From Apodemus sylvaticus (Eukaryota; Chordata; Mammalia; Rodentia; Muridae): a stretch of 64,000 bases of DNA. The translations under genes and the position numbers were made by a program. The notes below the pieces were generated by a model that saw only the letters and a list, made by a program, of their open reading frames with translations, searched no databases and had not been told where the DNA came from. The stretch covers positions 72,360,646 to 72,424,645 of the forward strand of contig NC_067485.1 of NCBI RefSeq assembly GCF_947179515.1, read 5' to 3'. This document shows, piece by piece, positions 33,882-45,640 of this stretch (position 1 is the stretch's first letter; each line of letters begins with the position of its first letter).

Positions 33882-34334
33882 AAAGAGATTGGATTTTCTA
33901 GGCTAATATCCACTTATCAGTGAGTGCATACCATGACTGATCTTTTGAGACTGGGTTACCTCACTTAGTATGATGTTCTCCAGCTCCATCCATTTGTCTA
34001 AGAATTTCATGAATTCATTGTTTCTAATGGCTGAATAGTACTCCATTGTGTAAATATACCACATTTTTTGTATCCATTCCTCTAGAAACTTTGAATACCC
34101 AGAACAGAATCCACGAATTAAATGATGTCCAAAAAGAATGGAGGAGTGGGCCCTGGTTCTGGAAAGACTCAGTGCAAGAGTATAGGGGAATTCCAGAATA
34201 GGGAAGTGGGAAGGGGTGGATGGAAGAATAGGGGGATGGAAGAGGGCTTATGGGACTTGCGGGGAGTAGGGACCCTTAAAAGGGGAAATCATTTGCAATG
34301 TAAATAAAAAAATAAATAAAATAAAGAGATTGGA
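33882..34334 (+). mobile_element. Small twin-primed L1 (5' inversion)
   Basis: Flanked by AAAGAGATTGGA at 33882-33893 and 34323-34334. The part 33897-34082 is reverse-strand L1 (end of ORF2), and 34083-34320 is forward L1 3' UTR with an A-rich AATAAATAAAATA tail. In element order the two halves meet at the same CTAG, so almost nothing was lost. Expected product of twin priming. Confidence 0.92.
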
Positions 34335-34384
34335 ATTTTTAAAAAGGATTGAAATTTTAATATGTACAGATTGTCATGCTTTTT

Positions 34385-34600
34385 ATCATTTGGAGATCAG
34401 GGGCCTGGGGCCTGGTGGGTGGTGCAATCCATAGTCTGGTAGTCCTAAGAAAGCAAGTTGAGCAAGCCAGGGCCAGCAAGCCAGTAAGAAACATTTCTCC
34501 ATGACTTCTGCAGCAGCTCCTGCCTGTTGACCTGCTTGAGTTCTAGTCCTTGCAGTTTGTTTTTGTAACTTTCCTATTTGGAGCTGAGTATCCATCTCTC
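34385..34600 (+). repeat. Rodent interspersed repeat, shorter copy
   Basis: Relative of 29780-29960: GGGTGGTGCAATCCATAGT, CTGGTAGTCCTAAGAAAGC, GCAAGCCAGTAAGAAACAT, CTGCTTGAGTTCTAGTCC. Truncated. Confidence 0.65.
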
Positions 34601-35289
34601 ATTCTCAGGACTTTGAATAGCTGTGCATATGTTCACCAGTTGCTGTCTCTTGATAAGTTGAGCACAGCCCAGATCTCACTTCAGCTCTAATCATGCTGGC
34701 TATGGGTGTTCTGATGAACAAGTTGTAATTTTTTGGACAATATCAGAAATGTATAAATTGATTCTTATCACTGTTAACCCTTGCATTCTCTTTAGTTTCT
34801 CTCCTACCTCTTGTTAATCCCCACTCCTTATTACAGTTTTGTTCCTTACATTCCACTTTCTTGTTTTGTTTGGTGACCCACTGAGTTTAATTATGACCAT
34901 GGGTGGGTAGCCTGGTTGGCACAACCATGGATATACAGCTGAAGGCAATGAATGACTCCTCTCCCAGCATCCATGCATAGCCAGTAGTTCACAAGGGAAG
35001 GATGAGACTCCATAAACTCCTTCCCTGTCCTTGATCATTCCTTGACTTGTGCCTAGTCTTCCTTGATTGTAATGACTGAAGTGTCCAGAAGATGGCAGTA
35101 AATAGATCTCCTCTTTTTCCTCCTCCATTTTTTCTTTCTTTTCTGTGATGGTCTCTGGACTTAGAGAGTGCAACATAACTCCATTTTAGCTATAAGATAG
35201 TATCTAAAACAAGCCCCCTATTCTCCTGACTTTCAAGTTTCTTTCAAACCACCTTCCCCAATGAAGTCCTATGCAGAAAGTCTTCTCCT
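34601..35289. other. Intron, no gene seen
   Basis: No confident repeat or exon. A 120-aa minus-strand frame at 35176-34814 has no motif and no splice context, so I leave it uncalled. Confidence 0.4.
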
Positions 35290-36350
35290 AAACCTATATC
35301 CTTAAGAAACTTTATGTGTTTCCGATTTAACATTTAAGTCTTTGTTCCATTTGGAGTTAATCCTTGTATATCGGCACAGATATGGAGCTATTTTATTGTT
35401 CTACACGTGAACATCTCATTTTCCTCATTTTCATTTGTTGAAATGCTTTCTTTTCTCCAGTTTATGATTTTGGTATCTTTGTCAGATATTAAGTGGCTGC
35501 AGTTACATGTACGTATGTTCAACTCTCAGATTTTTTCCATGTGTCTATTTTTGTGGGAGAACCATATTAGTTGTATTACTGTGCCTTGGTAATTTATCTT
35601 GGGATCTGGAAAGCAATTTGTCCAGCAATGTGGTTTTTTTACTCAAATGTTTTTTCCATGTGACTTCTGTTTTCTTTTTTTGTAAAGGAAACGAGTATTT
35701 TGATGGGGATTGCATTGAATACTTAAATAGCTTTTGGTAGAATGGTAATTTTCACAATTTGATTCTACCAATTCATGACCATGTGAAGTCTTTCCATTTC
35801 CAAATGCTGTTTCTGTCTATTTCTTCAGAATTTTAAGGACTTAATTGTCAATATCTTTCTACCTGGTTAGGCTTATTCTGAGACATTTCATTTCCTTTGA
35901 GGCTACTGTGAATGGAAATGTATCCATGATCTCTTTCTCTTTACATTTGTTGTTTGTTTGTATATAGAGAAGCTATTGATTTGTGCAGGTTAATGCAGTA
36001 TCTTGCCACATTTCTGAATTTGTTTATTATTGGTAGAATTTATCCAGTGGAATTTTATAACTCTTATGTATACTATCATGTCATTTTCCCAAAGCATTAG
36101 CTTGGCTTTTTTCCCTAATTTAACCAGTAACGGCACTGTGCTTGCATTATTGATCCAGCCAGTGCTTTGAGCACAGAAAGTGTTTTCTTACTTTATCTCT
36201 TCTTGTTATTTTTTGTTAGAAATCTATTTTTATCAGATATTAGGGTAGTGACTCCTGCTTGGATCTTAGTACTATTTGAATGGAATACTCTCTTCAACAT
36301 TTTACTCTACTGTGGTATCTATTTTTCAGCAATTATGTGGTTTTTTTTGT
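35290..36350 (-). mobile_element. Old L1 ORF2 fragment
   Basis: Antisense ORF2 of an old L1: GTTCCATTTGGAGTTAATCC, TTTCTCCAGTTTATGATTTTGG, TTTGATGGGGATTGCATTGA, then jumps to endonuclease-like antisense near 36230 (GACTCCTGCTTGGATCTTAG). Highly decayed. Confidence 0.78.
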
Positions 36351-36664
36351 AGACAGCACTTAGATAGTATTTTCCCTTTCTCTCAATCAACAAAATAAAA
36401 TAAAAATGAAGATCAAAACAATCAACTAATTTCATATAGCATATTTTGTTTACATTCTTTTCCCTCAACCAACTCCTCCCACATTCTCTCTTCTCTGACC
36501 ATCAATCTTCATGTTTTTTTTTCTGTTTTTTAAATACAAAAAACAAACCAAAAAAGCATGTGCTCCTGGGATTTGAAGGTTTAAAATATTTTTATATATG
36601 TGCTTCCTTTATGTAATAAATCTACCCTCTGTTATAAAGTGATCACATAATTATACTTTAGGAG

Positions 36665-36805
36665 CTGGGCACGGTGATATATGCCTGTAACTGAGATCAT
36701 GGGAGGTGGAGGCAGGTATAACTAGAGTTCATTATTATCTGCAGCCACATAGCTAGTTTGGAGACAGCATGGGCAAGTAGAAGCCACATCTTTCAAATAA
36801 ATTTT
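36665..36805 (+). mobile_element. B1-type SINE, degenerate
   Basis: Begins GCTGGGCACGGTGATATATG, CCTGTAACTGAGATCATGGGAGG (first half), then a weak second half ending in AAATAAATTTT. Lies about 50 bp upstream of exon 5. Confidence 0.65.
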
Positions 36806-36853
36806 AAAAACTTCACTTACTCCCCTTGCCTCTCTCTCTGATCATTTCCCCAG

Positions 36854-36980
36854 CATGAAGAACTTTCATAAACCGAGACAAAAGAACTTAAATGTACAAG
36901 AAGAAAGAAAGTTCACTTGTCCTGAAGATTTAAATGCTAAACAATCTGAAACAGATGAAATCACTATACTAAAACAAAAG
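36854..36980 (+). CDS. ANKRD26-like gene, exon 5
   Basis: 127-nt exon; acceptor TCATTTCCCCAG at 36853, donor CAAAAG|GTATGT at 36981. AG from exon 4 plus C gives Ser, then MKNFHKPRQKNLNVQEE, a middle with TCPEDLNAKQSE, and EITILKQK, ending in phase 0. The C-terminal Ile-Leu pattern is typical of a coiled-coil segment and runs on into exon 6 without a break. Confidence 0.75.
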
Positions 36981-37164
36981 GTATGTTTTAATTAGTTTCA
37001 GAGTGAAAAAATTAGTTACTATAATTCTTTCAATTATTTTATCCATGTAACAAGTAACTGTAAATGTTTTATAACCAGAAGTCATTGAAATTACTATTTT
37101 TCTATTCACATATATATGCTATACCTTTATTACTGTCTTTACACTTGGCCGTGACTTAATGCCA

Positions 37165-37320
37165 GGTCTGTGGGAAGGTGGCACATGCCTTTGATTCCAG
37201 CACTAAGGAGGCAGATGTAGGGGGATGTTTGTGAGATTTAGGTCATCTTGGTCTGCCTGTCAAGTTCCACCAACCAAATCTACATAGTAAGACCCTTTTC
37301 CAACAACAATAAATTAAACC
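37165..37320 (+). mobile_element. B1 SINE, diverged
   Basis: GGTGGCACATGCCTTTGATT, CCAGCACTAAGGAGGCAGA, then a weak right half and a CAACAACAATAAATT tail. Confidence 0.78.
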
Positions 37321-37715
37321 TGGATGTATACACTTGAATCAACCCTAAATCACAACTATCAAGCTAAAAATTCTCCATTCTCTTAAATGAGTGTTCTGCA
37401 TTTACTATCTTTTTGTCAAGATAGTGTGGAAGCATAATACACTTAATACGTCAATACATGGATCACAGAATAAATTGTTTAAGTTACATGAAACAGACAG
37501 TGTATTGCAGAACCTTTGAAAGTCACTAAATTGAGGTAGCATGTCAAAGGCAGTCAAGGCTGTAGACTGAATTTCCAACATTAAAATTATCTTGTATGAT
37601 ATGGACATTATGTGGTCCAACATAGCATGTTAGGGCCTTTGCCAATATATGAGATATAAATAAATATAATAAGCTGTATTAAGTATTTAAGAAAATAGAG
37701 ACCATGTTCTCAAAT

Positions 37716-39890
37716 AGGCCCATACCTAAACATAGTAAAAGCAATATGCAGCAAACTGGTAGCCAGCATCAAACTAAATGGAGAAAAACTTGAAGCAATC
37801 CCACTAAAATCAGGGACTAGACAGGGCTGCTCCCTTTCTCCTTATCTTTTCAATATTGTACTTGAGGTACTAGCTCTGGCAATTAGACAACAAAAGGAGG
37901 TCAAAGGGATAGAAATTGGAAAGGAAGAAGTCAAAATATCATTATTTGCAGATGATATGATAGTCTACCTAAGTGACCCAAAAACTCCACTAGAGAACTC
38001 CTACAGCTGATAAACAACTTCAGCAAAGTGGGAGGTTATAAAATCAACTCAAGCAAATCAGTAGCCTTCCTATACTCAAAGGATAAGCAGGCTGAGAAAG
38101 AAATTAGGGAAATGACACCCTTCACAATAGTCACAAACAGTATAAAGTACCTTGGGGTGACTCTTACCAAACATGTGAAAGATCTGTAAGAACTGCAAGA
38201 CTCTGAGGAAGGAAATGGAAGAAGACCTCAAAAAAATTGGAAAAACCTCCCATGCTCATGGATCGGCAGGATTAATATAGTTAAAATGGACATTTTGCCA
38301 AAAGCAATATATAGATTCAATGCAATACCCATCAAAATCCCAACTCAACTCTTCATAGAGTTAGAAAGAGTAATTGTCAAATTCATCTGGAATAACAAAA
38401 AACCAAGGATAGCTAAAACTATTCTCAATAACAAAAGAAATTCTGGGGGAATCAGTATCCCTGACCTCAAGCAATACTACAGAGCGATAGTGTTAAAATC
38501 TGCATGGTATTGGTACAGTGACAGGCAGGCAGACCTATGGAACAGGATTGAAGATTCAGAAATGAACCCACATACTTATGGCCACTTGATCCTCGACAAA
38601 GGGGCTGAAAACATCCAATGGAAAAAAAGATAGCCTTTTCAACAAATGGTGCTGGTTCAACTGGAGGTCAGCATGCAAAAGAATGCGAATTGATCCATCC
38701 TTGTCTGCTTGTACTAAGCTCAACTCCAAATGGATCAAGGACCTACACATAGAGCCCGACACTCTGAAACTAATAGAAAAGAAACTGGGGAAGACCCTTG
38801 AGGACTTCAGTACAGGGGGAAAGTTTCTGAACAGATCACCAATAGCGTATGCTTTAAGATCAAGAATTGACATTTGGGACCTCATAAAATTACAAAGTTT
38901 CTGTAAGGAAAAGGACACCATCAAAAGGACAAATCGGCAACCAACAAACCTACATCAGAGAGAGGGCTAATATCCAATATATACAAAGAAATCAAGAAGT
39001 TAGACCCCAGAAAACCAAATAACCCTATTAAAAATGGGGTACAGAGTTAAACAAAGAATTTTCACATGAAGAACTTCAGATGGCTGAGAAGCATCTTAAA
39101 AAATGCTCAACTTCATTAGTCATTAGGGAAATGCAAATCAAAACAACCCTGAGATTTCACCTTACACCAGTCAGAATGGCTAAGATTAAAAATTCAGGAG
39201 ACAGCAGGTGTTGGCGAGGATGTGGAGAAAGAGGAACACTCCTCCACTGCTGGTGGAGTTGCAAATTGGTACAACCACTCTGGAAATCAGTCTGGGGGGT
39301 TCTCAGAAAACTATACCACTCCTGGGCATATACCCAGAGGATTCCCCAGCATGTAATAAGGATACATGCTCCACTATGTTCATAGCAGCCCTATTTATAA
39401 TAGCCAGAAGCTGGAAAGAACCCAGGTATCCCTCAACAGAAGAATGGATGCAAAAAAATGTGATATATATATACACAATGGAGTACTATTCAGCCATTAG
39501 AAACAATGAATTCTTGAAATTCTTAGGTAAATGGATGGAGCTAGAGAACATCATCCTAAGTGAGGTAATCCAGTCTCAAAAGATCAATCATGGTATGCAC
39601 TCACTAAGAAGTGGATATTAGCATAGAAAACTGGAATACCCAAAACATAATCCACACATCAAATGAGGTACAAGAAGAATGGAGGAGTGACCCCTTGTTC
39701 TGGAAAGACTCAGTGTAGCAGTATAGGGCAAAACCAGAACAGGGAAGTGGGAAGGGGTGGGTGGGAGAACAGGGGGAGGGAAGGGGGCTTATGGGACTTT
39801 CAGGGAGTGGGGGGGGGGGCTAGAAAAGGGGAAATAATTTGAAATGTAAATAAAAAATATATCGAATAAAAAAAATAAAGCCAAAAAAAA
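37716..39890 (+). mobile_element. 5'-truncated L1, 2.2 kb
   Basis: Forward L1 starting at CCCATACCTAAACATAG inside ORF2, before the FADD motif (TTTGCAGATGAT at about 37944), and ending with AAATGTAAATAAAAAATATATCG and an A-rich tail. Same subfamily as the full-length element at 48842. ORF2 is broken, for example by a stop in GATCTGTAAGAAC at 38188 and frameshifts near 37987 and 38230. Longest pieces are 115 aa (38286-38633) and 137 aa (39208-39621). No clear target duplication found. Confidence 0.95.
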
Positions 39891-40009
39891 GACATTTATT
39901 TTACCCAGGAGAAAACTGAAAATGAAACTGGGCATAAATCAGTATTACAGTGCTTGACTAAGCTGTGTTTTTATCAAAGCTTACTTTTAAAAGAATAGTG
40001 AATACGTTA

Positions 40010-40190
40010 TTCTCTTAGGGTATACAGGTTTGCATACACATGTTATGGCATGCATGTATAATGGTTTGCATGTGAAAGGAGAGGAGAACAAGTGGGAGTG
40101 AGTTCCCTCCTTCCTGCCATGTGGGTTCTGGGGATCAAACTTACTTTGCCAAGTTTGGAGGCAAGTACATTCTTCAACTTTGCAGTTCAC
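40010..40190 (-). mobile_element. tRNA-type SINE fragment (B3/B4-like)
   Basis: Antisense SINE-like sequence: CCTTCCTGCCATGTGGGTTC, TGGGGATCAAACTTACTTTG, CCAAGTTTGGAGGCAAGTAC. Diverged; subfamily uncertain. Confidence 0.55.
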
Positions 40191-40274
40191 GTTCTCTCCT
40201 TATTATGGATTAAGTCTTAAATTTATTTCCTGTCAACTTTTTCATCTGTAAACAATATTAATTTCTTGATGCAG

Positions 40275-40565
40275 ATTGAGCTTACCACGGGAAGGCTAAA
40301 CCAAGTGTTGTTGAACTATGAGGTACTTGAAAACAAATCCCAGTCTCTGCAACAGGACTTCTCAGCTGTGACAGATATCCAGGAGGAATGCAAAATGCCT
40401 AAAGACAGAGAGGAGAAGCTCAAACAGGAATTATTAATCCTTGAAAGTCACAGATCAATGAATATGATAGACCGCAGAGAGGCAGAAATGTTAAAGCGAG
40501 AGATTGAAGAACAGTCCAGACTGCAAGTAGAGGAAACTTTTGGAAAAATCTCTGCATTTTCACAG
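40275..40565 (+). CDS. ANKRD26-like gene, exon 6 (coiled coil)
   Basis: The longest exon, 291 nt, phase 0 at both ends; acceptor TTTCTTGATGCAG at 40274, donor TCACAG|GTTAAT at 40566. 97 codons with clear heptads: RLNQVLLNYEVLENKSQSLQ, then EEKLKQELLILESHRSMNM, then AEMLKREIEEQSRLQVEE and ISAFSQ. The last piece matches the family's KREIEERTR...VNLFLQ segment (recalled), which is one of the best family signatures here. This exon also supplies the strongest evidence of selection, because it is long and free of stops. Confidence 0.82.
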
Positions 40566-40670
40566 GTTAATATAGTTATCTTTCAGTGTGCTTTTTTACA
40601 TTGTGAGCTGTATTTTCAATGTACATTTTCCATGAAAGCTTCCCTTCATTTACAGCAATTTGTTTTATAG

Positions 40671-40701
40671 ACTTGTCAAAATAAGTCATCAACATCTTCA
40701 G
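40671..40701 (+). CDS. Candidate 31-nt microexon (uncertain)
   Basis: Acceptor ATTTGTTTTATAG at 40670, donor TTCAG|GTAAAT at 40702. In the frame of exon 6 it reads TCQNKSSTSS plus one base; in ANKRD26 a short Thr-Gln-rich stretch follows the same point (recalled). But joined directly to exon 8 (48042) it shifts the frame into a TGA within three codons. It could be a poison microexon, could need another exon I did not find, or could be chance. Confidence 0.35.
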
Positions 40702-40765
40702 GTAAATATTATTGTTTACACTATTAAGTAAACACACCTCTTAAGAAAATGTCATACATCAGTGA

Positions 40766-40975
40766 GAGGAGAGGCCCTTGATCCTGAGAAGGCTCGATGC
40801 CCCAGTGTAGGGGAATACCAGGACAGGGAAGTGGGAGTGGGTGGGTTGGTGAGCAGGGGAAGAGAGGATGGGATAGGGTTTTGTTTGTTTGTTTGTTTTT
40901 TGAGGGGAAACAAAGAAAGGGGATAGCATTTGAAATGTAAATAAAGAAAATATATAATTAAAAATGTTTTAAAGA
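40766..40975 (+). mobile_element. L1 3' UTR fragment
   Basis: GGCCCTTGATCCTGAGAAGG, GGGGAATACCAGGACAGGGA, (GTTT)n, and a tail AGCATTTGAAATGTAAATAAAG. 5' truncated, + strand. Confidence 0.88.
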
Positions 40976-41190
40976 CCCATGAAGAAGTATGGAGAGGGTC
41001 CTGATCCTGGAAAGGATTGATCTAGCATGGGAAGGGAATATAAGGACAGAGAAAAAGGAGGGAGGTGATTGGAGAAGGGATGGAGAGAAGAAGGTTTATG
41101 GGACATATGGGGAGGGGGGATCCGGGAAAGGGGAAATCATTTGGAATGTAAACAAAGAATATAGAAAATAAAAATATTAAAGAAAAAACT
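40976..41190 (+). mobile_element. L1 3' UTR fragment (10008/30452 subfamily)
   Basis: CCATGAAGAAGTATGGAGAG, GGTCCTGATCCTGGAAAGGA, GGACATATGGGGAGG and a tail GGAATGTAAACAAAGAATAT. Directly abuts the tail of the previous fragment, suggesting insertion into its poly(A). Confidence 0.92.
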
Positions 41191-41277
41191 TTGCAATAGA
41201 AAAGATGCCCTAGAGATAGTGCTCTACCCATTGGTATCACCATGATATAATAATGACAGCATCAAGATATAGCAATG

Positions 41278-41362
41278 GAGCCAGCGGTGGTGGCACACGC
41301 CTTTAATCCTAGCCCTTGGGAGGCAGAGGCACAGGGATTTCTAAAAAAAATAAAAAAAAAAA
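41278..41362 (+). mobile_element. Truncated B1 SINE
   Basis: AGCCAGCGGTGGTGGCACAC, GCCTTTAATCCTAGCC, GGAGGCAGAGGCACAGG, then an A-rich tail. Only the left half is present; the left half is well preserved and thus fairly young. Confidence 0.9.
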
Positions 41363-41799
41363 ATCACAGGGCATGCTCAGGCAAACTAATGCAGTTTCAG
41401 TGTCACAGGATAGAATACCCGTGGGACCTCCATCACAGACTAGAAAGTCTATAGGTGGAACCTGATTATGTAAGAAAATACAAGGAATGGAGACAATATC
41501 AGATTAATAAAAGCCCAAATCAGATTAATCCATGAAACACAATAATTGGCATTTAACAAGAAAAAAATGGATCACTATTTCTGTGCATGAAAAATAAAAC
41601 ACATCAGGAAGAGATCACACAGTATTCTAAGAAGCATTAAACAGAAATGACCTTTGAGGTAACTGTGTTGTAAAGGGAAAAGAGCTGTCAAGAGTTTTGA
41701 GTGATCCACATCAACCCTGACTATAAAACAGCTGTCATGTGGCCCGATTGGGTGTGAAATTATACTGGAGATTGTTTTTAAAAGAATCATTTGGCTACC

Positions 41800-41998
41800 A
41801 ACAAAGGGAAATCAAGGAGGGGGGAGGTGGGCATGGGAGTGGGTTGGGTAGAGGGGCATATTCTTGGAGGCAGGGGGTGGGAGGAGGGTTTGGGAGTTTT
41901 TTTGTGGAGGGGGAAACCTGGAAAGGTTTTAGCATTTGAAATGTAAATGAAGATTATATAAAAGGTTAAAATAAATAAATAAATAATAAAAAAAAAGA
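41800..41998 (+). mobile_element. L1 3' UTR fragment
   Basis: G-rich 3' UTR (GGGAGGTGGGCATGGGAGTG), TTTTAGCATTTGAAATGTAAA and an (AAAT)n-rich tail. + strand, 5' truncated. Confidence 0.82.
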
Positions 41999-42334
41999 TT
42001 AGTCGAGGAAGGCCCTGAGTAAAACATGCCCATGGAGCAGACTGTGAAGGCCCAGCTCTAACTCTTGAACAGCCAGACGAGAACAAAAGCAAGGGAGATA
42101 GGCAGGAAAAAAAATGTTTTAAAGAATCATCTGATTTTTTTTAGGATTAGTTGGCAAAGTATAGACACTTGGAGAAAATTAAATTATTTATAGATATTAT
42201 TATATTGTTCATAAAGTTCATTATTTAGTGGAAACTTTTGCATTCAGATGATTACTTTCATGATCAAGTAGTTTCTTAGTATGTACAAGGCCTTAGTCTT
42301 CATCTGTAGAATAGAATTTTTATTTTAAAAATAA

Positions 42335-42478
42335 TTTTGAGCTGCCAGTGGTGGTGCATACTATTAACCCCAGCACCCAGGAGAGAGAGGCATGTGGATC
42401 TCTGTGTATTTGAGGACATAGGATCAAACAGACATAGGATAGCTAGGATATACAAAGAGAAACCTGTTTTATTTCAAA
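42335..42478 (+). mobile_element. B1 SINE, degenerate
   Basis: GAGCTGCCAGTGGTGGTGCAT start, CCCAGCACCCAGGAGAGAGAG, GGATAGCTAGGATATACAAAG and GAAACCTGTTTTATTTC end. Confidence 0.8.
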
Positions 42479-42529
42479 AGTAATTATTTATTGCATATGA
42501 TATTGAACACAGATACTAGTTTATTTTTT

Positions 42530-43670
42530 TTTTACATTTTTATGATGTTTGTATTTAATCATGATTTTTTCAGAGTCTATATTAATTTTTTTATATCCCA
42601 AGTGTTGCTGCTCCAGGTGCCCCCTAACAGAATCCATCCCATTATCTCCCTTCCCTTTCTCCTCTGAGATGGTGGGGCCCTGGGCATATTCCCTTACCCT
42701 GGTGCTGTAAATCTCTGGAAGGTTAGGTGCATCCTCTCCCACTGAGGCTAGGCAAGGGAGCCCTTTTGTGGAATGGATTTCACAGACAGACAATAACTTT
42801 AGGCAACAGCCTCTGCTCTAGTTGTTGGGTGACCCACTGTAGACTGAACCACACAGGTTTATATGTGCCAGGGGCCTTAGTCCAGCCAATGTATGCTCTT
42901 TTGTTGTTGATTCCGTCTCTGAGAGCTCCCAAGAGTCCAGGTTAGTTGACTCTCTAAGAGTTCCTGTAGAATTCCTATCCCATGTAGGGCTCTATTCTTC
43001 CTCCAACTTTTCCATAAGGGTCCTGGAACTTCATCCAGTGTTTGGATGTAGGTATCTGCTTCTATTTCAGTCAGCTGCTGGGTGGAGCCTCTCAGAGGAC
43101 AGTTATGCTGGGCTCCTGCCTGCAAGCACAACAGAGTATCACTAATAGTGTCAGAGACAGGTGTTTTGACATGGGATGGATCTCAAGTTGGGCCTTCACT
43201 TAGTTTTTGCTTCATCCTTTGTCCCTGCATTTCTTTTAGACAGGAAAGGTATTTTTATGCTTTTAACTGGATATTTTCTTTACTTACATTTCAAATGTTA
43301 TCTCCTTTCCTGGTTTCCCCCCTCCCAGAAACTCCCTATTCCATCCTCCCTCCCCCTGTTTCTGTGAGGGTGTTCATCCACCCACTCTGCTCCCACCTCC
43401 TCTCCCTCAACTTCTCTACCCTGGGGACTCTATCAAGCCTTCATAAGACCAAGGACCTCTTCTCCCATTGATTCCTTAGGCAATCCTCTACTACATATAC
43501 AGCTAGAGCCATGTGTACAACAGGACAAATTTTGAGTCAAAAGGGCTGTGGGTGGGTTGAAGTCCTAATTCCTCCACTGAGAGCCTTGCCTGGCTATAGG
43601 ACATTTCCATTTCTGATTTCATATCCCCACTGTAGGCTATTGTATTATAAATACTTTAATGAATTGCAGG
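42530..43670 (-). mobile_element. Old L1 3' UTRs, one nested in another
   Basis: 42530-43245 is antisense old L1 3' UTR like 22535-23420 (shared TCTCAGAGGACAGTTATG-type and CTTTTAGACAGG-type blocks). At about 43250 a second L1 tail starts (TGGATATTTTCTTTACTTAC, CATTTCAAATGTTATCTCC) and runs to about 43520, after which the first seems to resume (ACAGGACAAATTTTGAGTC). Confidence 0.72.
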
Positions 43671-45444
43671 GTTCCTTCCCACCTTAGACCACTTATGTTC
43701 CTGAATGAAAGGCACACACACACAGCCTTATATTTTAGTATGCTTTAAGCAGTATGGTTTATGCTGCACAACTGCCTACCCTCCATGCTGTTAGAATCTC
43801 CCTCCCACAGATAACTCCATTTCTCTGTTCCGATTTGGCTGCTCTTGTTCAACTGGAGTAGCCCACTTCTCTGCTTTTCCTTTGCCCCTTTACATGGCTG
43901 CTCTGTTTCTTCCTCCTGCAGGTTATTACCCTTCCATGGTAGCCTCTCTTCTTCCTTCCTCATGCTCCCTTCTTGTTTAACATCTTTCACTATTTGAGGT
44001 GTATCATTGGTATCCTGACCTTTATGGCTAATAAAAGTGAGTTCATACGATGCATGTTCTTGTGGGTTAATTTACTGAGGATTTTTTCTATTTCCATCCA
44101 TTTGGAAATGAAATTTTTATTATGTCCTTGTTTTCAATGTCTGAGTAAAAGTCCCATTTTTGATACCTTGTGTAAATGTACAATTTTTTTGTACCCATTC
44201 TTCAGTTGAGGGACATCTGGGTTGTTTCTGACTATTACTAATCTAGCTGCAATGAGCATAGTTGAGTAAGTGCCCTTGTAGTATAGTGGAGCAGATTTTG
44301 CTTATTTGCCCAGGAGTGGTCTAGCTGAGTCTTCAGGAAGAAATGTTTCCAATTTTCTGACCAAACCTTAGATTGGTTTCAAAACTGGTTGTATAAGTTT
44401 GCTATCCTTCTAGTAATGTAACAGTGTTCCCCTAAGCATTGTGTCCCGCATGTGCTGTTTCTTTCTTTGTTGAGTCTTTGTGTGGATCAGGTATTAGTGT
44501 AACTGTGACCTCATAAAATGAATCTGGCAGTGTTCTTTCTGTTCCTATTTTGAGGAGTATTGATATTTGCTCTTCTTTGAAAGTTGTGTAGGTTTCTTCT
44601 CAAATACTGTGTGCCCCTGGGCTGTTTTTTTGAGGGGGGTTAATAATTGCTTTTATTTCCTTATGGCATATAGGACTATTTAGATCGGTTACCTGATCTT
44701 GATTTACCTTTAGCAAGTGGTATCTGTCTAGAAAATCACCCATTTAATGTAATTTTATGAGCTTTGAGGAGCACAGTCTTTAGAAATAGGTCCTAATAAT
44801 TTTCGTTTAATTTCCTCAGTTTCTGTTCTTATATATCCCTTTTCATTTTCGATTTTGTTAATTTGGGTACTTTTTTATTAGTTTTACGAAAGGTTTGTCT
44901 ATGTTGTGGCTTTTCTCCATAAACTAGGCCTTGCTTTGTTGATTCTTTGTACCTAATTGATTGATTTCAGCCCCAAGTTCAACTATTTTTTGCCATTTGC
45001 TCCTCTTCAGTGTGTTTGCTTCTTTTTGTTCTAGAACTTTCAGGTGTTATAGTAAGTTGCTATAATATCTCCAGTTTCTTCATGAAGGCATTTAAATCTA
45101 TGAACTTGTCTCTTAGCACTGCTTTCATTGTATTCCATAAGTTTGGGTATGTTACACCTTCATTCTAAAAGTCTTTAATTTCTTTATTTCTTTCCTGACA
45201 AATTTTCATTGAGTAGGGAGTTGTACAGTTTCCATGAGTGTGTGGGCTTTCTGCTGTTTCTGTTGTTTAAGTCCAGCCTTAGTCCATGAGGATCTGATAA
45301 GATGCAATCTTCTTGGGTCTGTTCAGGTTTGTTTTGTATCCAATAATATAGTCAAGTTCAGAGAGGGTTTTTTTTTAATAGTTAGCTTTGTAATTTTTAT
45401 TCAACATCATACTTAATGGAATAACCCATGGGAAAATGTACCCA

Positions 45445-45640
45445 TTTTTTTATTCGATATATTATTTATATTATTTCAAGTGGTTTTCCCTTTCCTGGAT
45501 CCCCCCTCCCCCAAAGTCCCATAAGCTCTCTTCCCTCCCCCTGTTCCCCAATCCACCCCTTTCCAATTCTCTGTCCTGGTATTCCCCTACACTGCTGCAC
45601 TGAGCCTTTCCGGGACCAGTGGCCACTACTTTCTTCACGG
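45445..45640 (-). mobile_element. Young L1 3' UTR inserted in the old L1
   Basis: TTTTTTTATTCGATATATTA, CTTTCCTGGATCCCCCCTCC, AAGTCCCATAAGCTCTC; 5' truncated at about 45640. Target duplication not clear. Confidence 0.88.

Noticed and set aside
34814..35176. 120-aa minus-strand frame
   Set aside because: No motif, no splice context, opposite to the host gene; chance cannot be excluded.
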